Source of the DNA: Clostridiaceae bacterium
GTDB taxonomy: Bacteria; Bacillota; Clostridia; Oscillospirales; Acutalibacteraceae
DNA length: 31,831 nucleotides
Assembly: GCA_016292785.1 (NCBI GenBank)
Contig: JAEDFL010000022.1
Location: 1-31,831 of the forward strand
Direction: 5' to 3'
Both the position numbers and the translations under genes were made by a program. The notes beneath the pieces are model-generated. The model did not search any database and was not told the origin of the DNA. It worked only from the letters and a program-made list of their open reading frames with translations. Shown here in pieces: positions 23,612 to 31,245 of the stretch. The stretch's first letter is position 1; each line of letters begins with the position of its first letter.

Positions 23612-23653
23612 GCTGTATCATCGCTTGATTTTGGGCGACGGTACAGCTTTTTT
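23612..23653 (+). terminator. Rho-independent terminator of pnp
   Basis: GCTGTA with an inner TCGC pairs with GCGA and TACAGC, followed directly by TTTTTT. It sits 20 bases after the pnp stop and faces the terminator of the convergent cluster. Confidence 0.85.
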
Positions 23654-23670
23654 ATTGAATAAAAGCAGAC

Positions 23671-23704
23671 AAAAAGAACTGCCGTACCTGAATACGACAG
23701 TTCT
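23671..23704 (-). terminator. Rho-independent terminator of the SCP2/transketolase cluster
   Basis: On the minus strand AGAACTG and CGTA pair with TACG and CAGTTCT, followed by TTTTTG. It lies 15 bases after the last gene of the five-gene unit. Confidence 0.85.
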
Positions 23705-23719
23705 GTGAATGTTTGTTGA

Positions 23720-24526
23720 TTAACCTTGTGCGTAAGCACCAACCTGCATCATAAAGTCGCCGATCTGTGCGCCGAATTCGGGAGCACCGTCCATGATGAG
23801 CTTGCCCTTCTTTGTGGATTCAAGCATATCGTCCGTTGAAAGGAGGATACCGAATGCACTTTCAAGGCAATCAAATCTCATGGTGAAGAACGGCATGGCT
23901 CTCTTATAAGTGCCGCGTCCCGCTCTGGTCTTACCTGCCTTAACACGCAGGAATGCGCTGACCTCGGGATGTCCGTCAACCGCCCATGCATAAACACGGT
24001 CGGGGCTCTTCTTTGCCCAGTCGTGAACAGCCTCGTGACCGTTCTTGTTGAGCTGGCTGATACCTGAGGAGAGGAGATAGAAGAAGCACTTGCAGGCGAG
24101 AACCTGTGTTGCCTCGTCCTCGGGACAGGCTTTGATATTAAGAAGAGATGACATCTTGAGAAGAACAGCCATAAAAGCCGCAAACTCAACGGGCTTTTTA
24201 AGTACGCCCTTCATCTTAGGCAGAGTAGCGGGAGCAATCTTACCCTTGAAGAATGCGTTCATAGTATCCATTGACTTGAACTCAAGCTCAATGTGAGCGT
24301 TTGTCGCAACCTTGTCTGCACAGACTTTCCACTCACCGTTGTTTACGGTGAAATGAGTTGCATACTTGCCGTTCGGAGCATCGGGATCCAATGCACTGAC
24401 CTGATAGATACAGTGAATATGCTCGAATTTCTTTGCAATCTTAGGATCGTCGGTAGCAATAACCTTGAGCAACGGCAATGCAGCGTTAAGGAAGATTTTA
24501 TTGGTTAACAATACATCATTTGCCAT
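23720..24526 (-). CDS. SCP2-like tandem lipid-binding-type protein A
   Basis: A 268-residue protein without signal peptide or membrane segment. It appears to hold two SCP2-type units. The first (about 40-125) has YATHFTVNNGEWKV followed by ELEFKSMDTMNAFFKGKIAP. The second (about 180-268) has PFFTMRFDCLESAFGIL and ends with KGKLIMDGAPEFGAQIGDFM. SCP2 domains form a hydrophobic cavity for acyl chains or sterol-like lipids; one bound ligand cannot be named. The assignment rests on pattern, not on a search. The frame begins at a TTG (24532), but the ATG at 24526 lies ten bases after AAGGA and is preferred. It is the last gene of the unit, 21 bases after the transketolase C-subunit, and a distant relative of the first gene of the unit. 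Confidence 0.65.
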   Translation of the reverse strand: MANDVLLTNKIFLNAALPLLKVIATDDPKIAKKFEHIHCIYQVSALDPDAPNGKYATHFTVNNGEWKVCADKVATNAHIELEFKSMDTMNAFFKGKIAPATLPKMKGVLKKPVEFAAFMAVLLKMSSLLNIKACPEDEATQVLACKCFFYLLSSGISQLNKNGHEAVHDWAKKSPDRVYAWAVDGHPEVSAFLRVKAGKTRAGRGTYKRAMPFFTMRFDCLESAFGILLSTDDMLESTKKGKLIMDGAPEFGAQIGDFMMQVGAYAQG

Positions 24527-24547
24527 TATCAATCAATCCTTTCGATA

Positions 24548-25567
24548 TTATACATCGTCGTCCCAGTTATCGTCTTCCTCGAAGTCCTTATTCATTGCTT
24601 CACGGACAGCGGCAACAATACCGTTGCAGTCAATGCCGAGCATGGACATAATGTCCTCATGAAGACCGATAGGAGCGAACTTATCCTGAAGTCCGAGACG
24701 GGTGAAAGCACAGCCCTTGCCGGCTTCAGCCATAACCTCTGCAACAGCAGAGCCGAGACCGCCGATAACGCTGTGATCCTCAACCGTGATTATACGGCGG
24801 GTGTCCATAACTGCCTTGAGAACAGCTTCCTTATCAAGAGGCTTGATGGTGTGCATGTCAAGGACACGAACTTTAAGTCCGTCTGCCTGCTCAAGGAACT
24901 TAGCTGCCTGATAAGCCTGGAATACGCAGGAGCCGCAAGCGATAACAGTGATATCTGTACCGGGATTTACCTCGATAGCCTTGCCTACTTCAAACTTGTA
25001 CTCACGGGGATAATCCTTGCCGTAAAGGGTACGGTCAAATCCACGGTTGATTCTGATGTAGTAAGGTCCGAAGTTTTCGTAAGCCGCCTGAACAGCCTCT
25101 GCTGTCTCGATACCGTCAGCAGGGCAGATGAGCGTCATATTCGGGAGGGAACGGATAACAGCCATATCGCAGATAGCGTGGTGAGTTGAACCCGCCTGAC
25201 CGAAAGAAGTACCCGAATGGGTAGCTATTGTCTTAACATTGATGTTCTGATAGCAGATATCGGTGTGGATCTGATCTGCCGAACGCAGAGATGCGAAGGT
25301 TGAGAAGGTGGAAACAAAGGGAACAAGTCCTGCCTTTGCCATACCTGCGGCAATACCGAACATATTCTGCTCGGCAATACCTACGTTGAAGAAACGGTCG
25401 GGAAATTCCTTACCGAATACACCGATCTTGGTAGATCCTGCAAGGTCTGCCGAAAGTCCAACGATGTCCTTATGCTCACGACCGAGGTCAACAAGTGTCT
25501 GGCCGTAGATTTCCGCTGTTGAAAGCTCTGTGGATTCAAGAGCCGTATATGAAAGTCCGCCTGCCAT
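24548..25567 (-). CDS. Split transketolase, C-terminal subunit
   Basis: A 339-residue protein covering the pyrimidine-binding and C-terminal domains of transketolase. Glu66 in FNVGIAEQNMFGIAAG is the ThDP-activating glutamate. The C-terminal domain (about 200-320) includes TDITVIACGSCV and ITVEDHSVIGGLGSA. The usual motif GEDGxTHQ reads GQAGSTHH (residues 123-130), so the Asp that in E. coli transketolase (Asp469) meets the acceptor's C2 hydroxyl is Ala125. The usual TREAYGEAL start reads TAEIYGQTL, with Ala18 where a substrate-binding Arg normally stands. An acidic tail (EEDDNWDDDV) ends the protein. The gene shares one base with the N-subunit gene (TAATG). Confidence 0.9.
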   Translation of the reverse strand: MAGGLSYTALESTELSTAEIYGQTLVDLGREHKDIVGLSADLAGSTKIGVFGKEFPDRFFNVGIAEQNMFGIAAGMAKAGLVPFVSTFSTFASLRSADQIHTDICYQNINVKTIATHSGTSFGQAGSTHHAICDMAVIRSLPNMTLICPADGIETAEAVQAAYENFGPYYIRINRGFDRTLYGKDYPREYKFEVGKAIEVNPGTDITVIACGSCVFQAYQAAKFLEQADGLKVRVLDMHTIKPLDKEAVLKAVMDTRRIITVEDHSVIGGLGSAVAEVMAEAGKGCAFTRLGLQDKFAPIGLHEDIMSMLGIDCNGIVAAVREAMNKDFEEDDNWDDDV

Positions 25568-26436
25568 TATTTTGCCTCCTTTTCTACACGAGCAATACGC
25601 TTCTCATAATGCTTTTTAAGGCTTTCCTTAGCCTGATTGTATTTTGCCTCATCAACTGCGCCGTAGTGCCAATGGTAGTCGCCCTCCATGAAGTCGATAC
25701 CCTCACCCTTGACGGTGTTTGCGATGATCATAACGGGAGCGTCCGGCTCGCCGAGAGCGTAGTCGATAGCGTTTGAAAGCTCATTCATATTGTGACCGTC
25801 GATGTCGAAAACATGGAAGCCGAACGAACGCCACTTGTCAGCGAAAGGCTCAAGAGGCATAACGTCCTCTGTCGGTCCGTCGATCATGCACCTGTTACGG
25901 TCAACGAAAGAAATAACGTTGGTTGCGTGGAAAGCGTTTATGGACATAGCTGCCTCCCAGTTTGAACCCTCGTCGCACTCGCCGTCGCCGAGAATACAGT
26001 AGGTCTTGTAGCTCTTGCCGAGAACACGGGCGGCAAGACCTGTGCCGAGAGCGATTGAAAGTCCGTGGCCAAGTGAACCGGTTGAAGCATCAACGCCGAC
26101 AACCTTGTTTGAGTCAAGATGGATACCCATCTTTGAGTTTGTGAGGTTGAAAGTCTTGAGCTGCTCAGGATCGTTGTAACCGAAGTCACAGAGAACGGGA
26201 GCGTAAGCGATTCCCGAATGTCCCTTTGAAAGGATAAAGCGGTCTCTGTCCTCCCAGTTGGGGTCGTCAACCTTGATGTTGAGGTACTTGTGGTAGAGAA
26301 TGGTCATCATATCCATAACGCTCATACCGCCGCCGATGTGGCCGCTGCCTGCCCAGTATGTAGTGTCAAGGCAGAGGTTACGAAGCTCGAAAGCTTTCTT
26401 TTCGAGAGCCAACCATTCCTGTTTGGTCAATGCCAT
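25567..26436 (-). CDS. Split transketolase, N-terminal (ThDP-binding) subunit
   Basis: A 289-residue pyrophosphate-binding domain. His33 in AGSGHIGGGMS and His73 in LSKGHSGIAY are the active-site histidines, STGSLGHGLSIALG is conserved, and the ThDP motif runs from GDGECDEGSNWEAAM (Asp151) to Asn181 in VDRNRCMIDG, which together hold the metal ion. It must pair with the adjacent C-subunit to form the active site. Split transketolases occur widely in anaerobes and archaea, often in pentose phosphate supply, but also in secondary pathways. The start at 26436 follows GGAGG, 85 bases after the aminotransferase gene and behind a strong hairpin. Confidence 0.93.
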   Translation of the reverse strand: MALTKQEWLALEKKAFELRNLCLDTTYWAGSGHIGGGMSVMDMMTILYHKYLNIKVDDPNWEDRDRFILSKGHSGIAYAPVLCDFGYNDPEQLKTFNLTNSKMGIHLDSNKVVGVDASTGSLGHGLSIALGTGLAARVLGKSYKTYCILGDGECDEGSNWEAAMSINAFHATNVISFVDRNRCMIDGPTEDVMPLEPFADKWRSFGFHVFDIDGHNMNELSNAIDYALGEPDAPVMIIANTVKGEGIDFMEGDYHWHYGAVDEAKYNQAKESLKKHYEKRIARVEKEAK

Positions 26437-26467
26437 AAGAGTTTTCCTCCCTGTTTTTTATTATTTA

Positions 26468-26496
26468 TCTCAGGCGGTAGCTTTCACCGCCTGAGA
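26468..26496 (-). other. Intercistronic hairpin between aminotransferase and transketolase genes
   Basis: A perfect 11-base-pair stem TCTCAGGCGGT/ACCGCCTGAGA with a seven-base loop. On the minus strand it is followed by TAAATAATAAAAAAC, not a T-run, so it is unlikely to terminate. A role in RNA stability or differential expression within the unit is plausible. Confidence 0.6.
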
Positions 26497-26521
26497 ATAG
26501 GTTCTATGATAAGTTTTTTGC

Positions 26522-27787
26522 TCAGAATGCTTCGGGATGCTCTTTCTTAACAACCTTGAATGCCTCGTCGGCAACCTCAAGGGTGTGCTTGATGTCAGCG
26601 TCGGAAAGGGCATAGTTGATGAAGTGGTTATGGTGTCCTGCGAAGAAGATACCTCTCTTAACGCACTCTGCGATCCATGCCTGATGGAGCATCATTGTGT
26701 TGTCGTTTGCGATTCTGAGATAGAAGAGTGCCGGCTCACCGGAAACAACTAGATCGAAGCCGTTGTTCTTTCCTGCCTCCTTGAGACCGTCGCAGAGCTT
26801 CTGTCCCTTTTCTTTAAGGATAACCGGAAGATTAAGCTCTCTCATCTTGGTGATGTTTGCGATACCTGCCGCAAAGGGGATAGCGCTCATCCAGTAAGAA
26901 CCGGTGTATGACATTCCGGAAACAGCGTCCTTGAGGAAGTCCTTACCGCAGAGGCAGGATACGTTCCAGCCGTTTGCGATAGCCTTACAGAAGCAGATCA
27001 TATCTGCCTCGAAGCCGTAGTAGTGGTCAGAACCTGCAACGTCAAGACGGAAGCCTGCACGAACGTCGTCAACGATAAGAACGATGCCCTTCTCTGTGCA
27101 AAGGTTACGAACCTTCTGCCAGTAACCGTCAGCGGGAAGCTGATTGTCAAAGTAGTTACCGTGGAGATAAGGAGTTGAGATGAAAGCAGCGATCTCACCC
27201 TCATTCTCGGCAACGAGCTTCTCAAGAGCGTCGAAGTCGTTCCAGTCAACATAGAGGTTGTTTGCAACGTCCTCGGGAAGAACGCCCGGATAGTCGATCT
27301 TCTGGACGACTGCCGAAACACCGTGATAGAAGCCGTTTACGAAGATGATCTTCTTTCTGTGGGTAGCGTTACGGGCAGCCATGATGGCGAGAGTTGTAAC
27401 GTCGTTACCGTTCTTTGCAAAGAACGCCCAGTCGGCTGACTTAACTGTGTCAACCATAAGCTCTGCAAGCTCAACCATCTTGTAGGACGGGGAGGTGATG
27501 CAGTTGCCGGACTTAGCCTGCTCAAGAGCAGCCTTGTCAACATCGGGATCGTTGTAGCCCATAATGTTGGGACCGTATGCACACATATAGTCGATGAATT
27601 TATTGCCGTCAACATCCCAGAAGTATGTACCCTTTGCCTTCTCGGAGAAGAAAGGCCATGCGCTTACGGGAATGAAGTTACCTTCAGCCGGGCCGAGATG
27701 ACCGTAAACACCTGAAGGGATTACTTTGGTAGCACGGTTGAACCATTCACGGCTCTTATCGTACTCATTGATTTTAAAATTAGCCAT
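26522..27787 (-). CDS. Class III PLP aminotransferase, glutamate-1-semialdehyde aminomutase-like
   Basis: A 421-residue fold-type I enzyme. The family signs are KVIPSGVYGHLGP near the start, FWDVDGNKFIDYMCAYGP, the KNGNDVTTLAIMAARNATHRKKII block (the usual SGTEA is NGNDV) with GFYHG after it, VDDVRAGFRLD with Asp240 for the PLP ring nitrogen, and Lys268 in CFCKAIANGW as the PLP lysine. HemL would be expected among tetrapyrrole genes and keeps SGTEA; here neither holds, so a role outside haem synthesis is likely. Relatives aminate ketones or aldehydes in lipid and antibiotic pathways. It lies between an SCP2-like gene and the split transketolase. Confidence 0.87.
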   Translation of the reverse strand: MANFKINEYDKSREWFNRATKVIPSGVYGHLGPAEGNFIPVSAWPFFSEKAKGTYFWDVDGNKFIDYMCAYGPNIMGYNDPDVDKAALEQAKSGNCITSPSYKMVELAELMVDTVKSADWAFFAKNGNDVTTLAIMAARNATHRKKIIFVNGFYHGVSAVVQKIDYPGVLPEDVANNLYVDWNDFDALEKLVAENEGEIAAFISTPYLHGNYFDNQLPADGYWQKVRNLCTEKGIVLIVDDVRAGFRLDVAGSDHYYGFEADMICFCKAIANGWNVSCLCGKDFLKDAVSGMSYTGSYWMSAIPFAAGIANITKMRELNLPVILKEKGQKLCDGLKEAGKNNGFDLVVSGEPALFYLRIANDNTMMLHQAWIAECVKRGIFFAGHHNHFINYALSDADIKHTLEVADEAFKVVKKEHPEAF

Positions 27788-27801
27788 TTTTCGTATCCCC
27801 C

Positions 27802-28560
27802 TTATGCAAGATAGAGACCGACTCTGTCAAGAATTCGGTTCATATTATCGAGCATGTTAATCATGCCGCTCATTGTGATATTGCCTTCGCCGATCTGTGC
27901 CATTGCGCTTACCTTGCCGTTAAAGAGGTCATTGGCAAGCTTCATGGAACCGAATTCCATAACGGAACGGGGATCTTCGGGAGCTTTTTTGATTGTGACA
28001 AGGTGACCGTTCTTAGCACGGATAGTGGACTTGGGACCGCCCTTGATGGACATCATGATGTCGCCGTCGACGATGTGCTCTGCGGAGAACTTGCCAATCT
28101 TGTCATAGTTACCGATCTGAGAGATAGCAACGGTGATGGTATAGAACATAAGCGTTGTGCTCATGTTGAAGAACTCCTCATCCTTGAGATCCTCCTCACT
28201 CGGACGCATATACGCTGTGAGGATATCGGTGAGCTTTGTAAATGTGTTCAAAAGGAACTTGATATGAATGAAGCCTTTTGAGGGAATGGGTGTGACTGTA
28301 CCGTCGATAAGACCGTTGAATTTCTCACATGATGAGAACGGAAGCTTGATGTCGCAGTCTGTGCAACCCTGCTCCATACGGCATCTGCCGTTTTTGAAGG
28401 TGATTGTTGCAGACGGGCCGTCCTTAACCTCAAAGCCAACGGAGATAGGCTTAATATCAGCTACAAGGGCGCTTGCTTTCGGATCGAGCTCGCACAGGTT
28501 TTCAAGTGTGCCGAGCACGGCATACATATTGATGTATGCAAGTGTTTTTGCATCTGTCAA
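27802..28560 (-). CDS. SCP2-like tandem lipid-binding-type protein B
   Basis: A 252-residue soluble protein with two apparent SCP2-type units. The first (about 40-120) has SATITFKNGRCRM then CDIKLPFSSCEKFNGLIDG. The second (about 150-252) has SVMEFGSMKLANDLFNGKV and GEGNITMSGMINMLDNMN before a final amphipathic helix. It resembles protein A in layout but not closely in sequence; four cysteines in the first unit (two as CTDC) are not shared with A. The start is chosen as TTG at 28560, eight bases after AAGGAGG; the longer open frame to 28590 would place that Shine-Dalgarno inside the gene. It is the promoter-proximal gene of the unit, suggesting need for abundance. Confidence 0.65.
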   Translation of the reverse strand: MTDAKTLAYINMYAVLGTLENLCELDPKASALVADIKPISVGFEVKDGPSATITFKNGRCRMEQGCTDCDIKLPFSSCEKFNGLIDGTVTPIPSKGFIHIKFLLNTFTKLTDILTAYMRPSEEDLKDEEFFNMSTTLMFYTITVAISQIGNYDKIGKFSAEHIVDGDIMMSIKGGPKSTIRAKNGHLVTIKKAPEDPRSVMEFGSMKLANDLFNGKVSAMAQIGEGNITMSGMINMLDNMNRILDRVGLYLA

Positions 28561-28607
28561 GGTGCATTCCTCCTTATCGCTTTTATACAAAGCATATTTT
28601 CCATATT

Positions 28608-28636
28608 ATTGTACCAAATAAATCGTTCAAAGTCAA
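28608..28636 (-). promoter_or_regulatory. Sigma-A promoter of the five-gene SCP2/transketolase unit
   Basis: On the minus strand TTGACT-N17-TACAAT. The -10 box is 48 bases before the TTG start of the first gene. Together with the terminator at 23671-23704 it delimits one transcription unit. Confidence 0.75.
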
Positions 28637-28685
28637 ATGAAATTGACAAAAAAACAACAAAATTTTTTGAACTTATTATTATAAT

Positions 28686-28695
28686 TGTTGCAACA
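28686..28695. repeat. Ten-base palindrome upstream of the cluster promoter
   Basis: TGTTGCAACA is a perfect palindrome in A+T-rich DNA, about 50 bases upstream of the -35 box and 16 bases after the tmcAL stop. It could be a regulator site; no second copy was seen in the gap. Confidence 0.3.
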
Positions 28696-28710
28696 TTTTT
28701 ATTAACTTTG

Positions 28711-29907
28711 TCAAATTATTGTAATGCCGTTGGTTTTTTCTCTGCCGCACGGGAAGATGACGGGCGAAGCAAGCGAATAAACATCGGTACACATATCCTC
28801 AAGGGCAAAAACATGACGGCCGTAATCGTCAAGCTCATTGAAATCCGAAGCCTTTGTTACAATCGGCTTGCTTGCCTTTTCTTTGGCCTCTTTCAGTATT
28901 TCCTTACCCTTGTCGTTCATTGCAAGGACGTGGATATACGGCGGTTCACCCCTGTAATCGTCGGCAACAAAGCCCATAAAGGCGTGAAGGACGATTCGTC
29001 TGATCCTTGCGTGAGAGTACCTCTTGGTCTTTGCAAGCTGGAAAAGCTCCTCAAGCGAGCTTGCTCTGAGAGCCGCGTCGTGTATTCTGTATTCCATACC
29101 CTCGCTGACATCGGGAGAAAGTCCTATATCCTCGGCGCTGAGCTGACGCATGCAGCAGAGAATGCTGAATTCAAGCTTGGAGATAGGGCAGGGCGCTTTG
29201 CCGTTCTCAGCCTCACGGGCATAGATGTCCGCAACGGACTGCGGAACGTACATTTCCCACTCCTTGTTTTCTTCAAGCATCATACGTCGGATATCCGAGG
29301 CACAGGCGAAGTTTTCGCTCCTCATAACGGAATCGTGAGACGCTCCGATTCTTCTGATCGTCATCGGTATCATATCCGAGCCGAGCTTGTCCAGAGCCTG
29401 AAGATATTCAACTCCGAGGGTATTGTTCGGTTCTTCAAGTATGTCAAAGAATCGGTTGCCGCAGACGGCTTTGAGGGCTTCCGAGCGTGCGGAAGCAAAG
29501 CTGAGACCGTATTCAAGATTTTCCTTGAGTCTTTCGCTGACCGCATCGCTGTTGATAGCGTCTTTACACTCTATAAGCTCGTCGATGTTACCGCACTCAC
29601 TGCCGAAGCTGAGCATATCTACGCAGCCGAGACTGTTGAGGAGCGATACTCCTCCGAAAGCGAAACGCTGGGCGTAGGAGGTGCTCCAGAGCGTCGGAAT
29701 CTCTATCACCAGATCAACTCCGTTTTTAACCGCCATTTCGGCTCTTGCCCACTTTGAGATAAGGGCGGTTTCTCCCCGCTGAACATAGTTTGAGCTCATT
29801 GCGGCTACAACATGAGTCCACTCTCCAAGCTCCTTGCTCTTTTCAATCTGATAGCTGTGACCGTTGTGGAACGGATTATATTCCGCCACAATTCCTCCGA
29901 TTTTCAT
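28711..29907 (-). CDS. tmcAL: tRNA(Met) cytidine acetate ligase
   Basis: A 398-residue nucleotidyltransferase-fold enzyme that makes N4-acetylcytidine at C34 of elongator tRNA-Met from acetate and ATP. The opening GGIVAEYNPFHNGH is the HxGH-type motif, VQRGETALISKWARAEMAV and PNNTLGVEYLQAL are typical of the family (formerly DUF795/YlbM), and FACASDIRRMM resembles the second nucleotide-binding motif. Unlike TmcA it needs free acetate, not acetyl-CoA. It is divergent from acetate kinase across a short shared promoter region, a suggestive acetate-linked pairing. AGGAGG precedes the ATG at 29907. Confidence 0.94.
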   Translation of the reverse strand: MKIGGIVAEYNPFHNGHSYQIEKSKELGEWTHVVAAMSSNYVQRGETALISKWARAEMAVKNGVDLVIEIPTLWSTSYAQRFAFGGVSLLNSLGCVDMLSFGSECGNIDELIECKDAINSDAVSERLKENLEYGLSFASARSEALKAVCGNRFFDILEEPNNTLGVEYLQALDKLGSDMIPMTIRRIGASHDSVMRSENFACASDIRRMMLEENKEWEMYVPQSVADIYAREAENGKAPCPISKLEFSILCCMRQLSAEDIGLSPDVSEGMEYRIHDAALRASSLEELFQLAKTKRYSHARIRRIVLHAFMGFVADDYRGEPPYIHVLAMNDKGKEILKEAKEKASKPIVTKASDFNELDDYGRHVFALEDMCTDVYSLASPVIFPCGREKTNGITII

Positions 29908-29930
29908 AAAATTCCTCCTTGTTTCGGTTT

Positions 29931-29959
29931 ATTATCCAAAATTTACGTAAAAATTACAA
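29931..29959 (-). promoter_or_regulatory. Sigma-A-type promoter for tmcAL
   Basis: On the minus strand TTGTAA-N17-GATAAT, 23 bases before the ATG. It is back-to-back with the ackA promoter; the two -35 regions are about eight bases apart. Confidence 0.55.
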
Positions 29960-29966
29960 TCTTTAC

Positions 29967-29995
29967 TTGAAAAACATATTCTACAGTTATATAAT
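29967..29995 (+). promoter_or_regulatory. Sigma-A promoter for ackA
   Basis: TTGAAA-N17-TATAAT, with the -10 box 43 bases before the ackA start. Confidence 0.8.
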
Positions 29996-30038
29996 ATAAC
30001 AGAAATCTTTTTGATACAATATCTTGGAGGGAAAAATT

Positions 30039-31244
30039 TTGAAGATTCTCGTTGTCAACGCAGGAAGCTCATCCTTGAAGTATCAGCTTATTGATATGGA
30101 GAATGAGTCCGTTCTTGCAAAAGGAAACTGCGAACAAATCGGAACCGAAAGCACATTCACACACAAGGTACCGGCAGATGAAACCAAAAACATTAAGGCA
30201 CTCCCCATGGAGATGAAGGATCACGCTGCGGCTCTCAAGATTGTGCTTGACACTCTTGTTGACGGTGAGCATGGCGTTATCGGCTCTGTCAAGGAGATTG
30301 ACGCAGTAGGTCACCGTGTTCTTCACGGCGGCGAAAAGTTCAGCGGCTCCGTTCTTGTGGACGATAATGTTGAGGAAGCTATAAAGGAATGCTTCGATCT
30401 CGGACCGCTTCACAACCCCGCAAACCTTACGGGTATCAAGGCTTGTCAGCAGATTATGCCCGATGTTCCGCAGGTTGCCGTGTTCGACACAGGCTTCCAC
30501 CAGACGATGCCCGACTACGCATATATGTACGCTCTGCCGTATGAGTATTACGAGAAGTACGGCATCCGCCGCTACGGCTTCCACGGCACATCTCACCGCT
30601 TTGTAAGCAAGAAGTGCAATGAGCTTCTCGGCAATCCAGAGCACAGCAAGATCGTTACATGCCACCTCGGCAACGGCTCTTCAATTTCCGCTGTTGTTGA
30701 CGGTAAGTGCTTCGACACAACGATGGGCGTTACTCCTCTTGAGGGTATTATGATGGGTACACGCTGCGGCTCAATCGATCCTGCCATTGTTCCGATCATT
30801 ATGAAAAAAGAGGGACTTTCTCCCGACGAGATGGATACCGTGATGAACAAGAAGTCGGGTATGCTCGGCCTTTGCGGAACAAGCGATAACAGAACCATCG
30901 AAGCGAGAGCAAAAGAGGGCGACGAGAGAGCGAAGCTCATCGAGTCCATGCTCTGCCATCAGCTCACGAAGTACATAGGCGGCTTTGCGGCAGCTATGGG
31001 CGGTGTTGATGCAATCGTATTCACGGGCGGCATCGGCGAGAACAATCCGCAGTACAGAGACAGAGTCTGCGATCAGCTCAAGTTTATGGGCGTTGAGATC
31101 GACTACGACATCAACGACAAGCTCAAGAGAGGCCCCGAGGGTGAGATTTCAACTCCGAACTCAAAGGTTAAGGTATATGTCATCTGCACCAACGAGGAGC
31201 TTATGATCGCAAGAGACACCAAGGAGATCGTAGAAGCTCTTTAA
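30039..31244 (+). CDS. ackA: Acetate kinase
   Basis: A 401-residue acetate kinase of usual length, interconverting acetyl phosphate and ADP with acetate and ATP; in fermenters it yields ATP. Motifs are KILVVNAGSSSLKYQL, HRVLHGGEKF, FDTGFHQTMP, RRYGFHGTSHRFV, CHLGNGSSISA, GTRCGSIDP and VFTGGIGENN. The start is TTG at 30039, eight bases after GGAGGG; the frame is open to a TTG at 30024, but that codon is part of the Shine-Dalgarno. No phosphotransacetylase gene is in view. The next gene begins one base after its stop. Confidence 0.97.
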   Translation: MKILVVNAGSSSLKYQLIDMENESVLAKGNCEQIGTESTFTHKVPADETKNIKALPMEMKDHAAALKIVLDTLVDGEHGVIGSVKEIDAVGHRVLHGGEKFSGSVLVDDNVEEAIKECFDLGPLHNPANLTGIKACQQIMPDVPQVAVFDTGFHQTMPDYAYMYALPYEYYEKYGIRRYGFHGTSHRFVSKKCNELLGNPEHSKIVTCHLGNGSSISAVVDGKCFDTTMGVTPLEGIMMGTRCGSIDPAIVPIIMKKEGLSPDEMDTVMNKKSGMLGLCGTSDNRTIEARAKEGDERAKLIESMLCHQLTKYIGGFAAAMGGVDAIVFTGGIGENNPQYRDRVCDQLKFMGVEIDYDINDKLKRGPEGEISTPNSKVKVYVICTNEELMIARDTKEIVEAL

Positions 31245-31245
31245 T

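Noticed and set aside
26468..26496. Terminator inside the five-gene cluster
   Set aside because: The stem is strong, but no T-run follows on the minus strand and the downstream genes lack another promoter.
26522..27787. hemL (tetrapyrrole glutamate-1-semialdehyde aminomutase)
   Set aside because: The phosphate-binding SGTEA motif is replaced by NGNDV, and no haem or cobalamin genes are nearby; the context is lipid-type proteins and a transketolase.
28609..29757. Long plus-strand open frame opposite tmcAL
   Set aside because: It is antisense to a clear, full-length TmcAL, shows no known motif, has no good ribosome binding site, and its start lies in the cluster promoter region.
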